This document shows positions 37,198 through 47,515 of a stretch of 64,000 nt of DNA, piece after piece. The stretch comes from Quillaja saponaria (lineage: Eukaryota; Streptophyta; Magnoliopsida; Fabales; Quillajaceae). The notes beneath the pieces are model-generated. The model saw only the letters and a program-made list of their open reading frames with translations, made no database searches and was not told the DNA's origin. Position numbers and translations under genes: made by a program. The stretch covers positions 14,781,142 through 14,845,141 of the forward strand of contig CM055606.1 in NCBI GenBank assembly GCA_029379385.1, written 5' to 3'. The stretch's first letter is position 1; each line of letters starts with the position of its first letter.

Positions 37198-39545
37198 TAT
37201 CAGCGCTTCTCTTAATGGGAATCCACTTATTAATCTTGTGTATTATATAGTCAACAATTTTTATATTGCTATATTCGAAATTCATGTCACGATTCAAAAT
37301 CAAGTTAGTAAGAATAAAATATGAATCTGAGTTAGTGATAAGAAAGTTAACGCTTCATATTGTAATTCAAAAGTTTGAAATTTGAATGAGTTAGTTGTGA
37401 TGTTGATTTGTTTTTGCTAACGATAAGAGTGAGATTGTGATTGATAATTAAGAAATATAGACAACAACTAGCAGGACGCCATAACTCTCTAAAATTTCTA
37501 ATAAAGAGATAATTCTTTTATTTTGGAGGGAATAAAAAAAGAAAAGAAGAGAAAGTACTAGAGCTATGTAAAATTGATGAAGTCCCAAGACCTTGCAGAG
37601 ATTTCTAAACAAATACAAAACCTAGAAATTCAAACCAAAATCATCATCAACTACACATTTGTGCCAGTAGATCAAGCTTCATGAACCATCGCTCAAGAAT
37701 TCAATTTTTGTGATCAAACTCTATGCCAACAAATAGTTCACAAATTCATTTTGTTTTGGAGTCAGGGTTACGGAGGTTGGTTCTTCAGTCCTCCGGTCAG
37801 TCATGCCTCCGTGAGGGGTATGACAATTTTATAATTAAAGATTTTATATCTTTATATTTCTAGTGAATCAGATTGGTAGTTTTATATTTCTAGTGAATCA
37901 GATTGGTAGTTTTATATTTCATGTTTTAAGGATCCGACTTGATCGGCTCTTGTTTTATCGCTTCCGTCTCACGTCATTTTGGATGACATTATCTTCTCTT
38001 TTAGTATGACGTTTGATTTAAAAATTATTTTAAAAAGTCAAAAGATACCATAAGGTATTCTAGCTTTTAGTAAGAGATAGAAAGATAGACAGATAATATA
38101 TAAAAGATAGATAGATAAATAGATAATATAGATATAGATAAATAAACTGGTAATTTATAAAAAATACTGTGGAAACAATAAGAGCTTAAATAAAATTGAA
38201 ATTCTTATTATGATAAAGTCTAGTTATCTGTTTTAATTTCTACTTTTACTGTTATCGGAAAAATTAATTCACAAAGCCTTGCCATAACTAATTAACACTA
38301 TCATTTCTGATAAACTTCAACGTTCGATGAGGTTTAAATATTAGACATCAAAATTCAAAAGTTTGAAATTTGAATAAGTTATTTGTGATGTTGATTTGTT
38401 TTTGCTAACGGTAAGAGTGAGATTGTGATTGATAATTAAGAAATATAGACAACAGCTAGCAGGACGACCTAACTCTCTAAAATTTCTAATAAAGAGATAA
38501 TTCTTTTATTTTGGGGGAAAAAAAAGAAAAGAAGAGAAAGTGCTAGAGCTCTGTAAAATTGATGAAGTCCCAAGACCTTCAGAGATTTCTAAACAAATAC
38601 AAAACCTAGAAATTCAAACCAAATTCATCATCAACTACACATTTGTTCGAGTAGATCAAGCTTCACGGACCATCGTTCAATAATTTAATTTTTGTGATCA
38701 AACTCTATGCCAACAAATAGTTCACAAATTCAAGCTAACAGAACAATCCGCGGTTTTAATTAGATCAAACCTTTGAAATTTTTGAATCACCAACAAATTC
38801 AAAAATCGAATAAGATGATATTTATTGTTTTATTATAAAAATATAATCAAGAAGAATTAAGTACTAAGAAAGTATTGTCTATGTATTACATATATCATGT
38901 AAGTTTTTGCGTTGAAATCTTGGACAAAAATTAAGTTTTCCTACTAATCGTGGATGACGAAATTCATGTCATACTTTGGAGAAGTTAAGAAGAAAATAAT
39001 ATGAATTTTCGTAAGTACTAAGAAAGTTAGAATTTATGTTATAAAACTTTTGTTTTTCTTTGTGATGTGAAGTCTTACGTTGACTTTTTATCACAAACTT
39101 TTCTCTTTCTTACTCCAAAAGAAGAAGAAGAAAAATTCCCACGGTATCTTCATTATTCTTACATGTTCAATCTGGGAAGCATCCATATTATTACACAGAA
39201 ATTAGTTAGCATCATCTGATTAATTACGTGATAAATTAATTATGTACACATGGAAACCATTCTCACTAGTTCAGTCCTGTAATCGATTTGCCAAATTAAA
39301 GTTTGTTGAAAGACTTCATGTATTTTATCTCACACTTAAACAAATGTATTAATTCCTTTGGCCTGGCGAAGGTTACGAGGTTGACATGAACTAGCGAATC
39401 CAGGTCGAATTTTCCTTTTGAATATAAAAAAGCTAATTAAATTATCTGTTTGACAGAGAAAAAAATTAAGTCTGAATTCATACAATTATTAATTAGTAAT
39501 GAATTTCACACAACATCATATGTGTGAACTACTATATACTCTCCC
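35913..39545. repeat. GLR-C to GLR-D spacer built from duplicated blocks
   Basis: 35913-37370 matches the GLR-A 3' flank, with the 100-bp tandem repeat at 36040-36200 and an (AT) run at 37165-37195. 37350-37745 and 38330-38900 are two copies of one block, also at 30190-30790. Between them, 37742-38330 matches 29625-30190. A short triplicated GATTGGTAGTTTTATATTTC lies at about 37868-37920. No gene is seen. Confidence 0.65.
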
Positions 39546-39553
39546 TATATAAA
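39546..39553 (+). promoter_or_regulatory. TATA box of GLR-D
   Basis: TATATAAA, 63 bases before the GLR-D ATG, within a segment shared with the truncated copy at 31401. Confidence 0.65.
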
Positions 39554-39608
39554 GGCGCTGCAATATTTAAGAGAGATTTAACAAACTCAAGTCGCCATAA
39601 CAGCCGAG

Positions 39609-41707
39609 ATGGCGAATTGCTTGTTTTACCTTTTTTATTCTCTAGCGTTGTTTAATCTCTTACAGTTTGGGGTTCTTGGGTCTTCACCAGCAAGTAGTAG
39701 TGTTGGACACGAACAAAATGCTGCTACTGCAATGGAGCCGATAAAGTTTAGAATAGGTGTACCTAAGAAAGAAGGTTTCAACCAGTTTGTGAAAGTAGAA
39801 AGGAACCATGATACAAACAAGTACGAGGTCACCGGATTCTGCATAGACGTTTTCATTGCTGCAGCAAATATTTTACCTTTCGAATTTTCTTTTGAGTTTG
39901 AACCATATGTAGATGAAACAGGAAAGAGTGCTGGAACCTACGACGAACTTTTGAATGAGATTCCCAGAAAGGTTAGATCAATGATTTGTTGTCTTAATTC
40001 TTGTTGTATCCTATCAGATTTTCCTATATATATGGAATTAATATTTATTTTTATTTATTTTCTTTTTCATAAATGGAAAAAACAAGTACGATGCTGTGGT
40101 AGGAGATGTGACAAACGTGGGCGACCGAAAAAACTATGTTGATTTTACGTTGCCATATACAGAGACAGGAGTGGCAATGCTTGCACGAATTCAGCATAGA
40201 AGGCATCTTCATATGTGGAATTTTTTAAGACCTTTTAGTTGGGATCTCTGGCTGACTATCCTCATATTTTGTGTCTTCATTGGTGTTGTGATACGAATTA
40301 TGGAACGAAATGTAAGGAGATCAGAGATGAACAGTTCATCGTCATCAATTACGCGATGTAAAGAGCGACTAACTGTGGTCTCTTCTACTTTATGGTTTCC
40401 CCTCTCTCAAGCTGTTATTCCCCAAAGTAATTTCTACTCATCCTTTATCTATGATACAACTCCCGCAGTAACTTTGACAATTAAAATTTGTTGATCTTAA
40501 TCTTGTGTTAATTTTAGGGGAATTGGTTGCCAAGAACTGCTCAAGGTTTGTGTTAGTGGTATGGATACTGTTGGCCTTTGTCCTAATGCAAAGTTACACA
40601 GCAAGCTTGTCTTCTATATTGACATTAGATCAACTGAACGTAGAGGACCTAAGAGCGACACGTCATAAGATTGGATACCAGAGTGGTTCCTTTGTTGGGA
40701 ATCAGTTGTTGGTACAACACTTGAATTTTGATCCAAAGGAGTTGGAACCATACAATACTGATTCTGAGTACGACAATGCATTGAGAAATGGACATGTTGC
40801 TGCCGTATTTGATGAAATACCCTATATCAATTTGTTCCTAGAAAAATATGGTTCCAATTACGTGATGATTGGGCCAACCTACCCGACAGATGGATTTGGC
40901 TTTGTATGTACAAGACTCTCTATCTCACACTCAAATTCTAATTGCAGATTGTTATATATCAAATTTTGGTTATCATTTACCTGATGTACATACATTGGGT
41001 GCGTGTATGTAAATATATATTTCTCTTTCACATGATACCATAGTCTCTTGGCTTAACACATCTAGTATGACCACTATGTCTGAAATACCCACTTGGAATT
41101 ATATCGACAAATTTAAGAACCATATTGGAATCATGGCCTGTTCACTTTCATTTAACTTCTTTTTTTTTTTTTTTTTTTTTCAAATTAATATTAAACTAGA
41201 TTACATTAACATAACATTATTTATTTGAAAATTTCTATCTAATTCTTTTATTTTTCTTTGCAGGCATTCGCACACAAATCCAATCTAACCTCTTATTTTT
41301 CAAGAGCCATCCTAAATCTTTATCAAAGTTATGCAATGCATGAAATTGAGAACAAGTATTTTGGGAGCAAAGCAATCCTTCAATCGGACCCAATCTCTTC
41401 ATCAAATTCTCCCAGTCCAAGCCTCACGGCGTATAGCTTTGCAGGCCTCTTCATGATCTCAGGGATCGCCACGTTGTTAGCATTGATTTACTCACAAAAT
41501 ATCATTTGGAGAAAACCCATTGCGAATCTGGATCCATCAACAGATGGTTCTACAACTAGAAATAATGTTGATTCAACAGATGAAGCAAACGGTGATGGGC
41601 AATTATGTGAAAATGATGAAAGCCATTCAGAAACTCGTCAACACAACCAGTTCAGTCCTTGTCAGAGAAATGCCTCTCCAGAAATACAATTAGCAGTGCA
41701 AGATTGA
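39609..41707 (+). CDS. GLR: GLR-D: glutamate receptor-like channel lacking the amino-terminal domain (type II, intact)
   Basis: Exons 39609-39971, 40087-40426, 40518-40903 and 41264-41707 join in frame to 510 residues. Signal peptide (about 1-25), a linker of roughly 20 residues, then S1 from KFRIGVPKKEGF with GFCIDVF; the binding Arg lies in VGDRKNYVDFTLPY (the sequence before it is NVG rather than IVA). M1 follows FSWDLWL, the pore is TLWFPLSQAVIPQRE, M3 has SYTASLSSILT, S2 keeps FDEIPY and MIGPTY, and M4 follows SFAGLFMI. The S2 segment after LDQLN is about five residues shorter than in type I. The first S2 cysteine position is Gly (KYGSNY). The tail (STDGSTTRNNVDSTDEA) resembles GLR-B. 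Only the acceptor ACAAG|TAC is available for exon 2, which fixes the homologous splice site in the other copies. It is the only intact type II gene here. Confidence 0.9.
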
Positions 41708-42028
41708 CTATTCATTCACTTATCACAGCTCATCTGTAATTTGTTGATACAAACTAAAATTACAGAGGCATATGAGTCGAAACCCCGGTATTACAACTTA
41801 CAAGTTTATACTGATGTCATTACTTTTGTAAATGGGATGTGTTTTTTGTGAAGTGTGTTAATGATAATCTAATGGATACCCATTCTAAAAGTCAAATCTA
41901 TAATCGACGGTTGTATATAATTAGGAGATCAGATGAACACGCACATGAGATAATCATATGCAATGCACGATCAGTTTAGATTGATCCTCGGCAATTGACC
42001 TTGGCATTTCCCCACGGTAAAAATATGG
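41708..42028. other. GLR-D 3' flank, no gene seen
   Basis: AT-rich, non-coding, probably including the GLR-D 3' UTR. No repeat of the other flanks was recognised until the GLR fragment at 42029. Confidence 0.4.
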
Positions 42029-42310
42029 ATTTGCAGGTCTCTTTATGCCCACAGGGATTGTAACATTCTTAGCATTACTTGTCTCGGAAAGCTTCCTTTG
42101 GCAAAATTAACCCATTGTGATGGCAAACAATTATAGACAAAGATATTTTTCCTCTCCTGCAGATAAAAGGCAGCTGGTTGGTTAAATAGATGAAGGGAAT
42201 ATTGTTGATGGACTATTGCACGAAAATGATAACGTGGAAACCCCCCAAGCCCAAGTACTCCTCATCACAACAGCTAGAAATGCCTCAATATCGGAAGATA
42301 ACTACTTAAT
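42029..42310 (+). pseudogene. GLR: GLR exon-4 fragment (M4 and tail)
   Basis: Starts inside exon 4 at FAGLFM and runs through M4 (TFLALLVSESF) and the tail (PQAQVLLITTA). It has an in-frame TAA where the other copies read KP, and another TAA before IDEG. It carries extra residues (FSSPADKRQ) not found in type I but reminiscent of the GLR-B tail (FSPKRSK), so it may descend from a third or ancestral copy. The sequence after it (to about 42480) matches the flank of the orphan exon at 60060-60250. Confidence 0.85.
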
Positions 42311-43308
42311 TATAGTTGGTTGACATTGCCCGCAAGTACTGTAAGATAATTTTTGGTCTTGTCGAATGATAAATTGAATTTATTGCCTCATTCTTTGGTT
42401 CTCAGGATAGTACATTAGTAGGACTGTGTAAGCTTAACAAATTATAATTCACTTCTTATAGTTGCGCTTGCGGGTTGATATAAGCCAAAATTATATAATT
42501 GTTCTACTGTCATTCTTTTGTTATTTTACCGTTCAAGCAATTTAACGTAAGCAATGAGGAGAACTACAATTATTGGTGGCATCCCTCTTTGATAATTTAG
42601 TAGACAAAAATCAAACAAGTAAGCATTAAGAACGTCCTCTGCTTCAAAATTCTAGAATTCCTAGAAATGTTGAATCAACTTTCATATTCTTTCATCACCA
42701 GTCTTGACACTTTCAAGTATAGTTTGAAAATTCCATTGGCAATCTTTGCTAAAACCAAATGAAAACATTTTCCTGCAAATCATATCAAATTATTCACCAC
42801 GACCGTCTGTATTTCCCATCAGCTGCCTTTTCCATCTTTAACAAAATGGAGGAAAAAGAAGAGGGAGTACTTTGTTCCCTCCATGGCCAGGCATTGCTAC
42901 ATTGGACAAGTACATGATCAATTCATCTCTTCTGGTATTCTTCCAACCTGATCAGTAGTAGTAACAAATAACAAGTAGATACCAAATCAATAATTTATGC
43001 TCTACATGGGTTTCATTGAGAATACATATTCTAGTGACTCAACAATGATATTTGGAAGTGATTAGAATATGTGTCATTTCTAAATCTGGCTATTGAGATT
43101 TCACCAGCTACTAAAGAACAATAGTTTCACTAACATGGGTACCCCTAACGCAACTCTCTGAAAAAAAGTGAGAAACATTCTCATAGTGAAAAATAATCAA
43201 GAAAAATACAGCACAATGCTATGCAGGTTGATTACATTGGGGAGAGAGAAAGAGAGATGATCTGTTGAGCATGACTCAAGAATCAGTACGAGTAGTGGCT
43301 AGAAAACA
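42311..43308. other. Spacer, no gene seen
   Basis: The first 170 bases match 60060-60250. From about 42540 to 43308 I find neither a repeat of other blocks nor a gene. This may be the sequence lying just left of the window start in the related block, since 43309 equals position 1. Confidence 0.4.
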
Positions 43309-45319
43309 ACAAGAGATTGATAGACCACTTGCTTCCTCCTGGGTAGACACATGCATAGGAATATGGAATTAGAGATTGCTAGCTAACGAGTGACGACATA
43401 AGGTGCACCAATGGCCAGAACCAGGTCCCTCTCATGGCGCCACCTCCAACCCACATTCACCCCGCCAACCTGGGTGCCTATAAATTCCCCTAGGATCCCC
43501 AACGGTCACTTTCTACCCACACCCTGGCCTTCTGACCTCAAGCACTGGAAAGCTCTTCCATTCCCTCCCCTTGACTAATTGCCCGTGGATACACGTCTTT
43601 TCTTGCTTTTTTATCTCATTTTCTCCTCTCTATTTTGGATATTGTCGTTTCATCGTTTCCTCAACTAGATTGTCAAGAAAATGAGATAATTATTGGAAAG
43701 TTTTAATGACTATTCATACAGAATTCCCTATTTTAGCAAATGATTCACACCACTCGGCCAATGTCAATTACTTAACTGTTTAATACCTGAACCTTTACCT
43801 GCCAAATCCTGATTCAGAGGAAAACACCCTCAATATTAGGATTGCAAATGAGCTATCAAAAAATGAGACGAGCTCAAGCTTAAACTCAAATTTTATTTTA
43901 TTTTTCACCTAGGCCTGACTCATTTATGCAAATGAATGAGCTTGAGCTAGCCCTTTCTAACCAAGTTAACTAGCTATTCATGAACTGTGGTTGATTTGTT
44001 TGCAGGGCTACACATTAGCCCATATAGGAAATGTTTTCTGAGATAACAGGTAATAACTCTCCAAATGCAAAGAGATAACTTCCTCGTATAAGAGTGTTCA
44101 GATTCCAGAAGTTCCAGCTACCCAGGCACCACCTATCGCAATTGACTGAACTTTTCACACGCAGCAGCCATCAGCCTATTGTCGCTGCTGGCCTTTACAA
44201 AACTGTTTTATTTTCAAAGGGTTCCTTTTTTTTTTTTTTTTACATGTTATAACTTCACGGGGAAACCAAGCTTAAGTAGCATAATTTGGTGTTACTCTTC
44301 ACCTAACAGACCACTAATGAGGAACTTTGTCAACCACGTGATGAATTAACAATTACTAAGCTTGGAGAAAGCAAATTGAAGTTCATAAGCAATTGATGGG
44401 GACTCTGATACAAAGTGAAGAGAATGATAGAATATGTTTTCTGGATTATCTAGGCCAAGGATAAATCAAACAGAAATAAAGACGTTGCCATCTCATTTTT
44501 AAACATTTTCTGCTCGTACATTTCCAACTTCAATTGCGACAAATAAGTCAACTCCTACATAAGGAAGACCAACATAATTGCTCTTGTTTGGACAGAAACA
44601 AAATGAGTAGAGAAGGAAAATCAAAATGTTATGCAAAGTACTTTGTAAGAAAGATATAGGAGGGATTCATATCTTTTGAAACTGAGAATATTGTTAATCA
44701 AGTTGGTATGGACGAAATGAACAAGATTCCACAAATCGATATGATGCATCTAGATGAGTGGCAATAGGTTATGAAGATTTTTCATTTAAAACTATTAATG
44801 CTAGATAGCGTGATTTAAAAAGGGCCTGTGAATAAAACCAAATAAAGGATGCAACACCAGAGTGACTCTACCCCATGGAAGAATAGAAGAGACCCTCTCC
44901 CAATCCCCACAAAAAAAGATGCAATAGTGCAAAGTTAGTCGCTAATTCCCTATTCACCCTAAGGAAAATAGTAGAGACATTTCAAGCTAGACAGCTAGGT
45001 GTTTACAGGACTCAGGGATGTAAACTACAAACAGAAAGTATAGCCAATCAACTAATAAAACCTCACCAAAAGGAAATTCAAGTGAAAGTATATCTACTAC
45101 CATAGAAATTCATCCACATTCCACAGTATAAGTTTTCTAAAAAAAAAGTTAAATTATAATTAAACACGCCTAATAACTGAACCTCGAAGTAGTTGGCATA
45201 AGCAAGACAATGAGGCCCACGAATTTCCCAATAATCGTCATTTTACCCTCGATTTATAAGATAGACTTGCATGAGCTGATTTCAGGATAAGTTAGACAAG
45301 CAAACCAGAGGAGAGAGAG

Positions 45320-45354
45320 AGAGAGAGAGGGGAGGGGGGGGGGGGGGGGGGGGG
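45320..45354. repeat. GA/G-run, possible G-quadruplex former
   Basis: (GA)n followed by more than 20 G with a single A interruption, 15 bases from the SmE exon 5 stop. The equivalent place is GAGAGAGAGAGAGGG in the copies near 2000 and 48320, and a run of about 17 G at 21620-21636. Confidence 0.8.
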
Positions 45355-45368
45355 TGTTTAAATTTCAC

Positions 45369-45579
45369 TTACGTGTTCATCATAAGAGTAATGTTGTCTC
45401 CTTTAAGAAGGATCCTCCCTGAACACAATAAGTGAGACAACTTCAAAGGATGCATAAGTAAGCAAGACATGAGTACACAGAGAATGACAAGATGAAGCAC
45501 CTAATGATTTTCCGCTCTTTTTCTTGATGCTAACTTCTTTAGTGTCATCCAGAACCAAATTCATGTATTCATCAAACCC
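45369..45579 (-). pseudogene. SmE: SmE 3' fragment, exons 4-5
   Basis: Exon 4 (45579-45501) reads [18 protein letters not shown] with KKKSGKSL. Exon 5 (45418-45369) reads GRILLKGDNITLMMNT and stops. Splice sites are kept, but the three upstream exons are absent, so no complete Sm fold can be made. Arg in the KSRK segment of the first copy is Gly here, as at 48476-48554, showing that these two copies are closest to each other. Confidence 0.8.
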
Positions 45580-45779
45580 CTGTTTGACCAAACAGGAAAG
45601 CAGATAAGTTTAAAATGTACAAAATCCAGAAATCAACTAGGAAGATAGACTTGCAGAAATACTTATATCACATATCAAAACACCAAGAAACATTTACACA
45701 CGCATATGGAAAAACACCACAAATAGATCAGATTTTGAAATTTATTTTAAAATAGACCAGATTTGAAACTCATATGAGA

Positions 45780-46960
45780 AACACCCCAACTATCCTCCAT
45801 ACCCAATTAAGTTTCTTGTACATTTTCAAAGTTCAAATAAAGAAGCAAAATAAAACTGAACCCACATGGAAGAAAGAAAAGTAGTTTTAGTGACAAGTCA
45901 TCTTAATCGTAAGAAAAGTAGTGAAAGTTCTAAAATGGCCGAGAGTGAGACACACAAAATAACTTATTGCTATGCTGTGTGCAAACTTCACTTATTGACT
46001 GGGAGAAAAATTCATACTTCGTGACTTGAAGTCATGAAGTGACTATAATCGCGCCCTCATGTCACAAATAGATCTTGAGCTTTATTTAAGTTTGTTTAGT
46101 AAAACGAGTTGAGCTCAATTTTTTTAAAAATAAGTTGAGCTCTGCTCGTAAGCCGGCTCATTTAATATTATTTATAAATAAATTTATAATATATCTATAT
46201 ATATACAAAAAACTAACATAATTTTGTAACTTGGTTTTGTGATAATTTATACACTGGTTACCAAGTAGGGCTTGGGTTCAACTATTTTTTACTACGGAAC
46301 TTTTTTAGAATCTTCAAAAAATATTCAAGAGCCCTTAACGAGTCGAAATTGAACTTAGGATTAAGCTCATTAACTCTTAACAAGGTTAATTTCAAAAGCT
46401 TTTAACTAACACAAGCCGAGCTTAAACTTATCCAAAACTTAACTAGTTGAGTCGATCTTTAACAAAACTTGACTCGTTGTCATCCTTACGTCCGCCTTAA
46501 CAAATTATTAAAACCTCATTGATAATTTTTTGTTTTTTTGAAAAACTAAGTTAATTTTTTTTTTATAAAATAGAAAAAAAGTGAGCTATAAAGTACCCAA
46601 TCTTGTTTCTAATGTCACCATCTACTTTTATTATTTTAACAATTATTAGGTAACCAGTTGAAGGTAATAAAAATAGAAAAAAAGTGAGCTATAAAGCACC
46701 CAATCTTGTTTCTAATGTCACCATCTACTTTTATTATTTTAATCACAGCCATTTATTACCTTCAACTGGTTACCTAATAATTGTTAAAATAATAACAATT
46801 ATAATTTTATTACTATTTACATCACAATTTTAGTGTCAAAATTTCATTTCATTCCAATCACCTCTCCCTGACTCAACCCGAATTCCTCTGTAAGCTGGAC
46901 ACCCCTACAAATTTTGTTGTTTCTCTTGCTTACCATCTCTCTCTTTATTATAACTCGATA
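45780..46960. repeat. Partial copy of GLR upstream region with internal re-duplication
   Basis: Matches about 3595-4690. At about 46560-46770 a short block (AAAGTGAGCTATAAAG to TTATTATTTTAA) is present twice, with an inverted piece between (AATTATTAGGTAACCAGTTG against CAACTGGTTACCTAATAATT). No gene is seen. Confidence 0.65.
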
Positions 46961-47291
46961 TCGTAAAGCCAAATTTTAGATATAATATGTAAATTTGACG
47001 ACATAAATAAATTAAAAAAATAACAATAAAATTAAATATGTCATAACATGGTATCATAGTGATACATTTTAATAATTTTTCTAAAATTTTAATTATACAA
47101 GAATATTGTGATAACCCGATATGTCCTTATTTTATTATCAATATTTTAATATACGCTTTAGAGTGTCGTACGTAATTTAATAGGCAGTTAAAAAAAATTA
47201 AATATATAATATATTATACATAATAGTATTAAATATTATAACCCAACATTCTAGTAGGTATTTTAAAATATTGTACGTAAATTATTGTAAT

Positions 47292-47327
<36 letters not shown>

Positions 47328-47515
47328 CAATTATCATGAAATAAATTACAATAAGAGAGTAATTGAAAATATCTATATCCATATATATCTATATATATAT
47401 ATATATAATATTAAGAATAATGGTGCACCACACATTTTAAAACTTGAATCTGGACTTGATTTTCTTCTTTCTCTCGTCCTTGCATTTTTCTTGGTCCACC
47501 GACTTGTTTTTTATT
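46961..47515. other. Unmatched AT-rich junction segment
   Basis: About 550 bases with no match elsewhere in the window, extremely AT-rich, including (AT) runs at 47295-47325 and 47390-47408. It separates the two halves of the duplicated region. It may be a small insertion or sequence from outside the array. No gene is seen. Confidence 0.5.

Larger units (their letters stand above)
43309..45770. repeat. Second copy of block R1
   Basis: Matches 1-2440 throughout with scattered changes. The frame open at 397-657 in the first copy has a stop here, arguing against a gene. It ends soon after the SmE fragment and then jumps to the equivalent of 3595, deleting about 1.15 kb. Confidence 0.85.
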
